A stretch of 26,213 nt of DNA from Discostella pseudostelligera (GCA_036940085.1 JALLBK010000175.1:1-26213), one strand, 5' to 3'. Numbered from the stretch's first letter, positions 1 to 9,898 are shown. Translations and numbers: made by a program. The notes: generated by a model from the letters alone, not told the origin.

Positions 1-235
1 GACCACATAACAAATTTATATTTGAGTTCGTGATGACATTTGAATGGAGCTCCCTACTAACTATTGTACGATGGTGTTGTAGAAAAGACCGCCAAAATGA
101 CTCTATCTAGAGGCGCACGGCCACACCAAGCCACCACCGCACAGGCACATTTGCCGCTGCTGCCCGCACGCCGCCTCCATTATCGTGGTACCACGCCACC
201 CAATACCTATTTCTAATCATCATTACTATTCAGCC
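1..235. other. Left-edge leader/intergenic sequence
   Basis: 235 bp before the first ATG. AT-rich to ~100, then a C/A-rich stretch typical of leaders in this window (CCAAGCCACCACCGCACAGG). No gene or repeat seen. Confidence 0.35.
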
Positions 236-1090
236 ATGTCATCAGTTCGCTGCACCTGTCATTGGCTCTGGATGTTTTTGTCTCTCGTTGTCATTGTACT
301 ACTCCATGGCGTCACCGTTGTGATGGTTCATTCCTTTCAACTCAATACGCCCATTCATGGCCATGGCTATGGCAGCATCGCGATTCAGCGAGGTTCTTTG
401 ACACGACTATACAATGCAGCATCCTCTTCCTCTAGCAATGACGTCGATGATAATGATGGCACTTCAGATGATGGAGATGTTGCAGCTAGCAGCAGTGGTA
501 GTGGTAGCGATGACGAATCTTCCATGTTATCATCGTCGTCAGTCACCATAGACGATGGCGGGTCAGACTTGACGGATAGATTTAAGTACAAGGTATGCAA
601 ATGGCATTGATCATTTATTATATTTTTTATCATATCAGGGAGAGAAGCTCTCTCTCATCTTCAATTTTTGCACCTCTTCTAATTTTCAACGACGACAATT
701 CTTCTCACCAAACAAACACAGGTGCATGCATTAATGGGCACTTACGACACACCCGCGGGTGTCATCGATGACGAGAATCAGACGGGTAGAATTACTGGTT
801 CCTTGCTCAATTTTCCCACGGAGTATACCTTCAGTGTCGTTGGTAAAACTACCACCACTACTACCACCATCACAACCAATAATGACAATGGTGGTGAAGA
901 CTACGCTAACAGTGTCAAGTTCGCCCTTACTTCCATATTAGGATCAGATGCCAAGATAGAACTTCGTGTCGTCCCACGGGGGACAAAATTTACGCGGGTG
1001 AGTGCAAAGGTCACCGTTGAGAGTGCAAACATTATTTCATCGATTTACGAAGAGTTGGGTGCGTTGGATGGTACGGTGATGAAGTTCTGA
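236..1090 (+). CDS. DUF493 (YbeD-like) protein with plastid-type leader
   Basis: Two exons, 236-592 and 722-1090, joined in phase 0 across a 129-nt intron (donor GTATGC, acceptor ACACAG), give 241 residues. The C-terminal ~125 residues match the DUF493/YbeD fold as I know it: a LLNFPTEYTFSVVGK strand, a middle helix (NSVKFALTSILG), a VSAKVTVESANIISSIYEELG segment and a terminal GTVMKF strand. The function of DUF493 is not settled; bacterial YbeD is an ACT-like small protein. The N-terminus has a hydrophobic stretch (WLWMFLSLVVIVLLHGVTVV) ending VHS-F, which looks like a stramenopile signal peptide with Phe at +1, so plastid import is inferred. A Ser/Asp-rich linker follows (about residues 60-110). 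The ATG at 236 is the first in frame; the frame is open upstream but has no earlier ATG. A Thr run interrupts the domain near 865. Convergent with the next gene. Confidence 0.82.
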
Positions 1091-1215
1091 CTGATTTACA
1101 TACATGAAGTCTCTTATTATCGGGTAGCGATTCCCACATCTCATCTGGTAGTTGAATGCATGGATCAACGGAATGCAACCACTATTTTTAGGAGTGAAAT
1201 GATTTGTAAATTTAC

Positions 1216-2913
1216 TCACTCCCATGGCATGCGCCTTCCGGGGGTGACATATTTTCTACGTGGGTCAAACATTGTTTGCGATACGGGACTACCTTTCTTT
1301 ATTGTTCGGCGCTGCTTTCGACTTTGTCGACGCACTGTGCATATCAACAAATGAGAGCTGAACCCATTGCCGGTGTCGAAGATGTCATTGCAGAACGGGC
1401 ACTTTTTCCTTTCGGCACTGTAGTAGGGTTTGGCATACTCATCTTTGGCACCATTTCGTGGAGTGGGTGTTTGACGGGTAGAAATCTGGGATATTGATGA
1501 ACGAGTCGCCTCCTCCTCCTGTCGCAGCGATGGTGATTTCTGGCTGGGGGTACGTAAGTCATGGCAAGACGAGCCGACGACGACGTCAGTGGAGGAGCTG
1601 CTGCTAAGTCGGGACCATTCGCGAAAGAGAGTGATCTCCAAGTCAATCTGAGTGGAACGTCCATTTTGTTGCATATGCGCGAACTGGGTGCAATGGGGTA
1701 GGTGGAATGATAGGACTGCAACAGATTCACACCTACACCCGCAATAGAGGCAAAAGACTGCGTGTGACGTGCCTTCGCGTGGAGAATTGGCTGGCATCGC
1801 CGTGTTGAGTTGGTTCGCCGGTTCGTTTTGACCGGATTCAATCCTTCGTGCAGATTCCAGATCATCGAATTCGGTTTTTTCCTCGTTCATTGTTGGGCAG
1901 ATTATGTGCACCTTATTCTCGAGCGACGAAATCTTCTTCAATGCTTGGCTCTGCTCTACCTGGCTAGGTGGTGATTGCTGATTCAACAAATGGCTTTCGT
2001 TCTGCGATGAAGGTCTCGTAATGTTGAGTTTGTCTTCGTCTGATGAGAGGCTGACATGCATTACGTTTTTCCTACTCTCTGCCCGTCTGCGGTTTTGCCA
2101 AGATATCGATGACTCAAAGGGATCGGATTGCTCGCGACTTTGCCCATATCTTCGGCTAGATTCCTTCTTCTTTACAACCGCACCAGTTGGTAGGCGCCAC
2201 TTGGATTCTCTTGTTCTACGATTGTAATAGTATGTCCGACCCGATTCTGGATCTACGGCTTCCCTCCATTGATCCACTCCAGCTTTGCTCGATGCGGGCC
2301 TACTTTTATCCATCGCGTCACGACTTTGTATGGGTACATCCTGAACACTCGATGCATGGGATGGAGTATTCTCTGTCTCATTTGGTTGCTCCGTCTTGGA
2401 CGTCTCAACTTGAGCTTCTTTTGAAGGGCTTATCTCCCAAGAAACACTCATGCCTCGTTGGACTTCGGCGGCCCCGACATCCTGCACCCGCATTCGTTGA
2501 ATATGACGTGGACTTGGATCATCGTTCACGATATCATGATCGATGTGTTTCACGCAACTACTATTCGAGGCAACATTTCTGAAGCACACTGATGGGACCG
2601 TAATGTTTTTGAGATCATGAGGATGGGAGAAGGGGGATTGTCCGCCAATTGTGAGAATAGGGCTGGAGGATTTTCCTTCGTAGTATGGTGGTGCATTTCG
2701 GCGCTGAATGTTCCAACTGTCCTCTTGCTTGTCGAAGAGGAAGTCATCAGCTTTTATCGTTGAGATTGAATCGAAGTTTGTACTTGCTGGCGAAAGGATA
2801 TCGGCGTTGGTTAGTTTGTTCTTCGATCTCGATGTGAAGCCTCTCGAAATCCTAGAAATTAAGCTTCCAGATTGACTGTTGAACAATGGAGAGTGCTCAG
2901 TTTGCGATATCAT
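1216..2913 (-). CDS. WW-domain protein with two C2HC-type zinc fingers
   Basis: Single-exon, 565-residue protein starting at the ATG at 2913. A WW domain lies at residues ~213-243: W216, a GRTYYYN core, W239 and P242, the layout that binds Pro-rich peptides. Two short zinc fingers follow. The first is at ~388-408 (CLYC ... HLPHC: C388, C391, H404, C408). The second is at ~505-525 (CPFC ... HLLIC: C505, C508, H521, C525). The spacing Cx2C-x12-Hx3C is that of the C2HC fingers of ZC2HC1-like proteins. The rest is Ser/Gln/Arg-rich and looks disordered. WW plus C2HC suggests an adaptor or RNA/protein-binding role in nucleus or cytosol, which is inference. I do not recognise an orthologue. It diverges from the adenosyltransferase gene across 432 bp. 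Confidence 0.8.
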   Translation of the reverse strand: MISQTEHSPLFNSQSGSLISRISRGFTSRSKNKLTNADILSPASTNFDSISTIKADDFLFDKQEDSWNIQRRNAPPYYEGKSSSPILTIGGQSPFSHPHDLKNITVPSVCFRNVASNSSCVKHIDHDIVNDDPSPRHIQRMRVQDVGAAEVQRGMSVSWEISPSKEAQVETSKTEQPNETENTPSHASSVQDVPIQSRDAMDKSRPASSKAGVDQWREAVDPESGRTYYYNRRTRESKWRLPTGAVVKKKESSRRYGQSREQSDPFESSISWQNRRRAESRKNVMHVSLSSDEDKLNITRPSSQNESHLLNQQSPPSQVEQSQALKKISSLENKVHIICPTMNEEKTEFDDLESARRIESGQNEPANQLNTAMPANSPREGTSHAVFCLYCGCRCESVAVLSFHLPHCTQFAHMQQNGRSTQIDLEITLFREWSRLSSSSSTDVVVGSSCHDLRTPSQKSPSLRQEEEATRSSISQISTRQTPTPRNGAKDEYAKPYYSAERKKCPFCNDIFDTGNGFSSHLLICTVRRQSRKQRRTIKKGSPVSQTMFDPRRKYVTPGRRMPWE

Positions 2914-3345
2914 CTGCGGAACACAATCAAAGCTGATCTACTCCCGTGGTCCATCGTTCCTCAGAAAGATTGGCAAAGTCTTACAAAGAAGTCCGTGCTT
3001 CATTGGTCATTCTCTCTCGAAGCAAGCTGCTGTGTTTTGAATTTGAAATTTAAATCATTCTTCACGACAAAGTGCAGAGAGACAAAGTAAATTAACGAGC
3101 AGCAAAAGTTGATAATAGTAATGGATGTGGAAACTCGACGAATTGATGAATCATCATAACATAACTTGATTGGGTTTGGTTTGAATCGAACCGTCCAGCT
3201 TCCCCCATTTTGAAGCACGTTCTTCAAAATCCCGCCAAAATTTGTATCAGCTCCTACGATGGAAAGCCATTACGTCCGTCAGTACCACAACATCATAACG
3301 AAGCCGAAGTAATACGGTCCTTCGACCAAAAAATCAACCAGCTCA
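2914..3345. promoter_or_regulatory. Divergent intergenic region (WW-zinc finger / adenosyltransferase)
   Basis: 432 bp between two divergent ATGs with no supported gene. Short overlapping frames on both strands have no recognisable content and are AT-rich with many stops nearby. It presumably carries both promoters and 5' leaders. I see no clear TATA box or repeat. Confidence 0.45.
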
Positions 3346-4773
3346 ATGACAATCACATCCGTCGCGTCTATCAACCCCACCATTGCCATTGCAATAACCG
3401 CCTCTCTGACTTCCAAACTTCGCCATCGATTAGTGAGGAGTACGGCAGCTTGGTTCTCTTCTAGTGCGCCAAGGATCCGTTCCGACGGCATCAACGAATT
3501 TAGCCGTCGTCGTCGACAAGCGGCATCTCCAGTAGTTGTTGATACGACCAGCCTACCGCGCCCATCAAACATGGGAACAACTTTTCCAGTAATAGAGGAC
3601 CCCGACAATTCCATCATCGACATCGAGGAAATTCATCGACAAGCCATCCTAGACAAGCAAAGCACGTACATAGACCCTGCCACTGGCTTTACGGTATTCA
3701 CTGAACTGGCTCACTTAAAGCGAGGGAAGTGTTGTGGAAATCAATGTCGACACTGTCCCTATGGTTGGTCTAATGTCAGGAATGGTTTTGATGGAGGATT
3801 CGGTGATGCATCAGCAAATAACAATGCAAAGGCGATAAGTGGCGATAGTAAAAGAACAGGAATGCTGGTCAAGCGCATTTTGGATGGTACATACTATGAG
3901 AACGACGCGTGCTCTTTCGATTCATCCAGCAATAAATCGCCCCAAACCACGGACACAATCAATAGAGCACAAATGCATGTGGTTGACTCAACAAGCAAGG
4001 GGCAAGGAAAAGGTGGATCTGCGGGTGGAACATTCACTACCAAAAATGTACCATACACTCGCACTGGTGATCGAGGAACCGCACAACTATTTACCGGCGA
4101 GCGACGGAGTAAAGATGATATCATTTTTGAAGCATTGGGTACGGTGGATGAACTGTGTTCTATTGTGGGTGTGGTGTACGCGGAGCTGACAGTGTCGAAT
4201 GGGAAACTACGAGCTGGCAATGAGGTGGCGGACGATGATTCCCTAACGAGCGCTGCCATTTATGGAGATCTCCCGGAACAACTTTTAGATATCATGAGTC
4301 GATTATTTGACGTGGGCAGCATCATTGCACGACCAACTCCACAAACTCCAAATCATACCGAGTCGACAAGTAAACCAGGAAACACTGAATTCAATTCCCA
4401 CCACACAGCACTTCTTGAAGAGTGGATCGACACTATGACGGATAAGCTTCCAGAATTAACGTCGTTCATAATACCTACCGGATCTCCTGCATCAGCACAA
4501 CTCCATGTCGCGAGGACAGTGTGTCGAAGAGCGGAAAGGAGGATGGTACCACTAGTGCAAGATGCCGACACCCTTGATCCATCTGCATTGGCGTATGTGA
4601 ATCGTCTATCCGATTATCTCTTTACGGCAGCAAGATTTGTCAATTACTGCGATGATAGAGAAGAAGTTCAGTATCGAAAGGCAGATCGCAGACCAGTAGA
4701 TGGAGGTAAAACCGGCAATGGTGTGAATGCTGGAAGTGGAAGGGAGAGAGTTGTTGTGAAGCTAAAGGAGTAG
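3346..4773 (+). CDS. MMAB: DUF5522-like domain fused to PduO-type cob(I)alamin adenosyltransferase
   Basis: Intronless, 475 residues. Residues 1-60 are rich in Arg, Ser and Ala with few acids, fitting a mitochondrial presequence. Residues ~107-140 are a Cys-rich module ([20 protein letters not shown] followed by C129, C130, C134, C137 and HCPYG) that I recognise as DUF5522/C1orf53-like. Residues ~236-434 are a complete PduO-type ATP:cob(I)alamin adenosyltransferase: [18 protein letters not shown] near the start (nucleotide loop), [10 protein letters not shown], the Arg-rich [11 protein letters not shown] helix and the [17 protein letters not shown] helix. The enzyme transfers adenosyl from ATP to cobalamin for mitochondrial methylmalonyl-CoA mutase. 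A low-complexity insertion (~330-352) sits between helices. Domain identities are from remembered family motifs; the fused order is read directly from one open frame. A later internal Met would drop the presequence, so the first ATG is preferred. Confidence 0.9.
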   Translation: MTITSVASINPTIAIAITASLTSKLRHRLVRSTAAWFSSSAPRIRSDGINEFSRRRRQAASPVVVDTTSLPRPSNMGTTFPVIEDPDNSIIDIEEIHRQAILDKQSTYIDPATGFTVFTELAHLKRGKCCGNQCRHCPYGWSNVRNGFDGGFGDASANNNAKAISGDSKRTGMLVKRILDGTYYENDACSFDSSSNKSPQTTDTINRAQMHVVDSTSKGQGKGGSAGGTFTTKNVPYTRTGDRGTAQLFTGERRSKDDIIFEALGTVDELCSIVGVVYAELTVSNGKLRAGNEVADDDSLTSAAIYGDLPEQLLDIMSRLFDVGSIIARPTPQTPNHTESTSKPGNTEFNSHHTALLEEWIDTMTDKLPELTSFIIPTGSPASAQLHVARTVCRRAERRMVPLVQDADTLDPSALAYVNRLSDYLFTAARFVNYCDDREEVQYRKADRRPVDGGKTGNGVNAGSGRERVVVKLKE

Positions 4774-5178
4774 AGAAGGAGCCCATCGTGCAATTCAAAT
4801 AATCAAAATCCTACTGAACCACTTCATGATCGATAACACATTAAACACCAATTAAGGCGTTTGTATTGGTCATTCAAAAGCAATTTAGACCCAAACAACA
4901 GTTGAGGTTGGAGGAACACAACGACGAGCGAACTACTTCGTCAAAATTCATCGCCACATTTTCACTCATCTCTCTTCCCGCCATTTCACAATTTCCGCCC
5001 TTGCCGCTTCGCCACCTCCACCGCCACCGCCACCGCCATACCTCGCTTCTACTACCATTGTTTATCCAGCCACTACTGCCTACTGCAATCCACCACCACC
5101 CTCACCGTTATCACTACCGCCCAGCCAGCAGGCGATATTATCGCTGCACGTCGTCGGCGCATCGGCACGTCGGCAACC
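4774..5178. promoter_or_regulatory. Intergenic region upstream of GRASP gene
   Basis: 405 bp holding the 3' end of the adenosyltransferase transcript and the promoter/leader of the next gene. The last ~200 bp are strongly pyrimidine-rich on the + strand and include a CCACCG-type run at about 5011-5038. A 124-codon frame through here is composed of His/Arg/Pro low complexity and is not accepted as a gene. Confidence 0.45.
5011..5038 (+). repeat. Short CCACCG/CCGCCA microsatellite
   Basis: Imperfect hexamer run of CCACC/CCGCCA units in the presumed 5' leader of the GRASP gene. Too short to suggest more than a C-rich leader element. Confidence 0.6.
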
Positions 5179-6482
5179 ATGGGCAACGAAGCCTCCTCTT
5201 CGCATTCGCAGCACCAAGACCACGACGACTATCCAGATGAATTTGCCAAATTTGACGGCATTGAAACCCTCGGGTATCGCGTTCTGGGTGTACAACCCAA
5301 CTCTCCCGCCAGCGTGGCCGGTCTGGTTAGTTTTCTTGATTTTTTAGTGGGGTGCAATGGGCAAATGTTATTGGGAAGCGGTGAAGGATTAGAAGAGGGG
5401 GAGGAGTACGATGATATTGACTTTCCGGCATTATTGAAGGAGAATGCGGAGAAGGAACTGGAGCTATGTGAGTAGTTGCATCATTATCATGTGTTCTCTT
5501 TTTATTTTTTTCATCGCATCTCATATTAATTCATCTTCTCTCTGGTTGTTGGTGATTGTTGCAAATAGTGGTGCACAACATTAAATCCAATTCCCAGCGA
5601 CTGATTACTATTACACCATCCTCAACGTGGGGAGGCGCTGGACTTCTCGGCGTGACCATCCGTTTAGACGATTACGGTGGAGCTGATGAGCGTCTCATTC
5701 GTGTTCTTTCCGTGGAGCATAACTCACCCGCCGCCATTGCCGGTCTGGTCCCAATGAAAGACTATTTACTCGGCACCACATCGACTAGTTTTGATTCCGA
5801 TGAGATCTTGGCAGATGTTCTCATGGTACATGCGGATAGAATCGTGGAATTATATGTCTACAACTCAGAAAGTGATATCGTCAGAGTGGTCACATTGATG
5901 CCAACTCTGTCATGGGGTGGTAGAGGATATCTGGGTGCGGAAGTTGGTACTGGATATCTTCATAGATTTCCCAAATCATGTCGAGGAACCGATGGGGTGA
6001 GCATAGAGAGGAAAATTAGAATGGGAATTAGGCCAACCGAAGCGGTTTCACTTGCGAAAGCAGAAGGTGGTGGCGGAGACTCCTCCTCTGCGTCTCAAGC
6101 GGCGGATGGGGAAGGGGAGATGGTAGACTTGACAGCACTTACTGATACACTGAGTGGCCAAGCGATGTGTTTTGCAGAACAAATGGAGATGGAGCCTGAA
6201 CCGAGCAGCCACCCAATACAGTCCGAGCAGGAGCAAAGTCAACCTTCCACCAAAATAACAAAATGCACCCATACGGATCATTCAACTAGCAAGTCTGCTG
6301 CTCCACCGCGGCCAAACGAGGCCAGTGCACTGTTTGATGGACCTCCTCCAGAGAATGGAATCATCGTTACAACTGATAAGCGGGCTGGGGATGGATCTGT
6401 TGCTCCGACTACTACGTTACCACCACCCCCTTATGCAACAATTCACACTCAGCCATATCCATCACAAATCCGCAGCAGTTGA
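5179..6482 (+). CDS. GORASP: Golgi reassembly-stacking protein (GRASP55/65 homologue)
   Basis: Exons 5179-5467 and 5569-6482 join in phase 1 over a 101-nt intron (GTGAGT...AATAG) to give 400 residues. Two tandem GRASP-type PDZ domains are clear. PDZ1 starts GYRVLGVQPNSPASVAGL and ends with VHNIKSNSQR, TPSSTWGGAGLLGVTIR. PDZ2 runs VLSVEHNSPAAIAGLVPMKDYLLG to VELYVYN, LSWGGRGYLGAEVGTGYLHR. These WGG-x-G-x-LG motifs are diagnostic. The protein begins Met-Gly-Asn-Glu, so Gly2 is a plausible N-myristoylation site, as in animal GRASPs. The C-terminal ~150 residues are Ser/Pro/Gln-rich, like the regulatory SPR region of animal proteins. GRASPs tether Golgi cisternae and act in unconventional secretion. 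The start is fixed by the MGN context and by PDZ1 beginning 30 residues later. Confidence 0.93.
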
Positions 6483-6561
6483 CAGAGAGAAACCGACTCA
6501 GGTAGTTGTAATTATCAATGTTAATGTAAAGATTTTCGAGGTCTGTACACCATGCCTACAT

Positions 6562-7967
6562 TTAATCATCTTTCTTCTCTTTCATCACACTTTTGATTTC
6601 TTCCTCGAGACCAAAACGCTTCGCCTCCTTAGTGACATCCAAACGCAATCTTTTCACTAACAACAGACCCTCCCGTGGAGAACTGCATCCCAATATCTTA
6701 CGCAGCATCTTCTCCTTCTGTTGTTGTACCTCCTGTCCAAATCCAACCCACAACCAATTCACTTTACCCCATCGATCCTTCGGGAGCCACCCTTCCAACT
6801 GCTCTCGAGTTTGTTCTGGAGTAGTGGAATTTACCCATTTGAGGTCATTGCTGATGGGATAAATAACAGGAGATGTTAGTATGGGTGCAACATAATACAG
6901 AGTCTTTAAGGGAAAAGCATTTGACGAAATTAAGATTGACAGACTCACAATATTCGATGCATGTGAGTATCCACACCGATGCCAGTGGTGCTCCCAAACG
7001 CAATATGTTCAACAATGTAGGCCATCTTTGGACCAACACCAGGTAGCTTCATCATCTCCTCTGCTGTTGGTGGGATGTCACCATTGTATTGCGAGATGAT
7101 TATTTCCGCCGCCTGCTTCATGAACTTGGTCTTGTTATTGTGAAACCCAACTTTACCTATAAGACGGTTCAATGTAGTATGATCTGTGTTGTTAATGTTT
7201 TCCACTGTCAAGCCATGCTTCTGTAGAGCTCTCACGGTCTCACCGACGATGGCATCCTTAGTCTGAGAGCTTAGCATCAAAGCGGTGAGAACTTGGAATC
7301 GGAAGACTGCCGGACCCAAGTGCTTCTCTGGCAAGGCTTCTCCACCCTCGGTGTCGACGGGTGCCGAACGGTCCGATCGGAGTTCCTCGACGAGTTTGTA
7401 TGTTTTTTCCCAGTTCTTTGGTGGAGTAAGCGACCCTGGTTCGATCTTTGGACGCTTTCGTGGAGAAGTAGATGTCGGTGACTTTCTCTTTGTAGGGGTT
7501 GTATTCATGGAGCTTTTACTTTGTTCGGGTGTTACAGATGGCGACGATGCATTATTTGACGATGGTGTGGATATCACCAATTCCTCAGAGGTGACAGAGG
7601 TGGTAACCTCGGCTCTTTTGAGTTTTCGTGGGGAAGTTCTTGTGTTGGGAGTATCGATGGAAGTTGGTTTACGATCAGGCGTAACAGCAGGTGACAACTT
7701 TGACTCCAACGATGGTTCCTTCTGCTGCGACGAATCCTGGATGTTACGTTGTGTAAAGTATTTGGACGTTCTGCTCGAAATAGGCTGGGATGAATGCATC
7801 GACGATGATGTGTGTTCCTCTAACCTCTGAATCAGATCTTTCTTCACCCCCGAAATGGGCAGACTACGGCCCTTCAAGTGAGATTTTAGTTCCGACACAG
7901 TCATATCAGTCCATGAAACTTGATCATCCGAGGTAAGACTTTTGAGAGATGTGGTTGAAGGAGGCAT
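6562..7967 (-). CDS. NTH1: Endonuclease III (NTH1-like) DNA glycosylase with N-terminal SAP domain
   Basis: Exons 7967-6949 and 6850-6562 join over a 98-nt intron (6948-6851, GTGAGT...CATCAG), restoring HRIFNDLKWVNS and giving 435 residues from the first ATG. A SAP DNA-binding motif is at ~21-54 (MTVSELKSHLKGRSLPISG then VKKDLIQRLEEH). A Ser/Thr/Lys-rich linker follows. The C-terminal ~220 residues are an HhH-GPD glycosylase: LMLSSQTKDAIV, helix-hairpin-helix LPGVGPKMA with the catalytic Lys, and GVDTHMHRI with the catalytic Asp. It would be a bifunctional base-excision enzyme removing oxidised pyrimidines. The four-Cys [4Fe-4S] loop expected after VGFGQ is absent; only one Cys remains there. 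The same frame stays open upstream to 8210 and encodes a leader-like peptide without an ATG (see findings), so the 5' end is uncertain. Convergent with GRASP, 79 bp apart. Confidence 0.87.
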
Positions 7968-8475
7968 GATGAAAGGGAGGTGGATAGTCGATCGCTGACA
8001 GAGAAATAGTTGCCGGGAAGGGCGAATTGAAGTTCCCGCAAAGCTCAACGCCAATGGTGCACTCCCAACGATGCACGTCGCTGCAAATCCCAGTAGGCGA
8101 CGCCGTTGGAACAAACAGAGCGAAATCTTGTCGGTTTGAATTGCCCCCCCTCCAAGCAACCGCAAGGGCAAGGAAGAACTACCTGCGAAATGCGATGAAC
8201 ATGAACGAGGTTAATGCGATGGCTTGAGTTCAAGGTATGGTAATGATACGATGCTGCCGCTGCCGCCGATCCGATGAGCCTCTCTCCCGCCAAAATCTCT
8301 GACTCTGCATGCGTGCAGCTGGCACTCTCGCCCCGCCAAATCCTGCCGCCTTCTTTTTCGACGTGTCGACGACGACGACGACCGACGACGACGGCTCGCG
8401 ACGAGAGAATGAGAATGACAGCTCTTCCCACTCGACCAATACTTAGTAAGCAATTCATATTTGCATGCAGCAACG
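7968..8475. promoter_or_regulatory. Divergent region between endonuclease III and fibrillin genes
   Basis: 508 bp. The proximal part (to 8210) is open in the endonuclease frame and probably includes unannotated 5' coding sequence. The rest is GC-rich with CGACGACGACGACG-like runs near 8360-8395. It must contain both promoters. Other short frames here are low-complexity Arg/Ser and are not supported. Confidence 0.4.
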
Positions 8476-9493
8476 ATGACGATGAGGAGACGGAGTGCGG
8501 TTTCGGTAGGTGTCCTTTTGTTGCACCTACAGCTATGCCTTACCTTTCAGTTTCAGACCAAATATGACCTTGGATCTGGAGTTCGGCCGAGGAGCGGTGC
8601 ACCCACAATTATCGTTTCGTCGGTCGTGACGGACGAAGTATCTCCATCTCCCGAGACTGAGTTGCGTCTTGTTGCCGAAGCAGTTCAACTAAAGGATGAT
8701 CTCATAACACTTGCTTCAGCGACGCGTCGTGGAGTGAGTAGACAGACGTCGTTTATGCACATCTCTCGTATCCGAACCATCGTCATGTGCACCAAATCAT
8801 ATGGATACTAACTATCCTCACAATTAGTTTTCTGCCTCCAGGTCTGATCGAAACAAAGCGAATAATATCATCAAATCTTTATCGAAGTACAGTCCGTGCA
8901 ATGAACCAGCTGCTGCGTACTACACAGACAAAGAAAGCGAAGGAAGTACGACCGCGGCGAATGAATCAACGCTTGCTGGGAAATGGACTTTGATATACAC
9001 GGATGCTCCGGACATTACCTCCTTAGACAGTGGCGGACCATTCGCGACGGCAAAATTGGGTAGGATTGGTCAAGAATGCAATCCACCATCCATAAAAAAT
9101 GTTATTGAATGGCTGCCTCCTGATTGGGCTTCGTCACTACCATTCATCAGTTATGACGAATCTAGCCGAGTGTTACAAAAAGTTTGCTGTGAAGGAAGCG
9201 CTACTCCACAAAACCCCAAAGCCGTCGATTTGAAGCTGGTTGGTTTGGAATTGCTGGGCGAGAAAGGAACCGAAAATGGTGATGGAGATGAAGGTAGTAG
9301 GAGCGGTGGTTTCAATTCCATATTCGGTGGTCCAGCGGCATTACTCGAGAACAATCCTTTGAAGTTGCAGGGACCACTGTCAGCACCGTTTGGTAAATTC
9401 GAGATATTGTACTTGGATGATGTTATGAGAATAACCAAAACCTACCAAGGATATGTAGCCGTTAATGTTCGGGAAGCCGATCCATGGTTCTGA
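8476..9493 (+). CDS. Plastid lipid-associated protein / fibrillin (PAP family)
   Basis: Exons 8476-8733 and 8828-9493 join in phase 0 over a 94-nt intron (GTGAGT...CAATTAG) to give 307 residues. The joined sequence TRRG-FSASRSDRNKANNII matches the start of the PAP/fibrillin domain, and AGKWTLIYTDAPDITSL is its best-conserved segment. The domain ends with FGKFEILYLDDVMRITKTYQ and VAVNVREADPW. Fibrillins are lipocalin-like proteins of thylakoids and plastoglobules that bind lipids or quinones. The N-terminus MTMRRRSAVSVGVLLLHLQ followed by LCLTF-Q is a signal peptide with Phe at the predicted +1 position, so plastid import is likely. A Gly/Glu/Asp-rich insertion lies within the domain (around 9265-9320). 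The first ATG of the frame is at 8476; the open frame begins slightly upstream without ATG. A second acceptor 14 nt downstream (8841) would shift the frame. Confidence 0.88.
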
Positions 9494-9898
9494 TGAATGA
9501 TGCATGTGGTCACTAAACTATCATGTCATACCTACAATATTCAACTTAAATGAGATAGACAATCAAGTTTCGCTTTGTGATACAATACCTCGAATAAAAT
9601 TGTGATTACTTTTCGGTGAGGAGCGATGTGTCGAAGGCGACGAAGAATGCTTGTTGTGTGGTACGGCCGGACAAAAGGAAATGGCGGGAACTACCCTTGA
9701 TAACGGCGGGAGCGCTCCCGCGCAAATCTGGTACTACCACTCGCGGGCTTCGCTTGCTTGCTGCACGCTAACAAACAGCAAACAGCACACACAAAACCCA
9801 AACCTAACAACCCTCAACTCCTCAGCATCAACTCCTCCTCCCCTCACCTCCATCATCGATCAAACCTCCGCACGCCATCGATACCGTCACTTTCAACA
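9494..9898. promoter_or_regulatory. Intergenic region upstream of LYR gene
   Basis: 405 bp between tandem genes. It holds the fibrillin 3' end and the LYR promoter/leader. The last 130 bp are C/A-rich (ACAAAACCC, CAACTCCTC, CCTCACCTCC), like other leaders in this window. Frames running through it continue into the LYR gene but add only low-complexity residues. No other feature seen. Confidence 0.4.

Noticed and set aside
1344..1865. 173-codon minus-strand frame overlapping the WW/zinc-finger gene
   Set aside because: Same strand, different frame of a gene with clear zinc-finger codons; composition is low-complexity Arg/Pro.
4866..5240. 124-codon His/Arg/Pro-rich frame before GRASP
   Set aside because: Produced by the CCACCG-rich leader; runs into the GRASP first exon in another frame.
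7285..7830. 181-codon plus-strand frame with Ser/Gly/Asp/Val-rich protein
   Set aside because: It is antisense to the endonuclease III linker, whose minus-strand frame has recognised domains on both sides; no family recognised.
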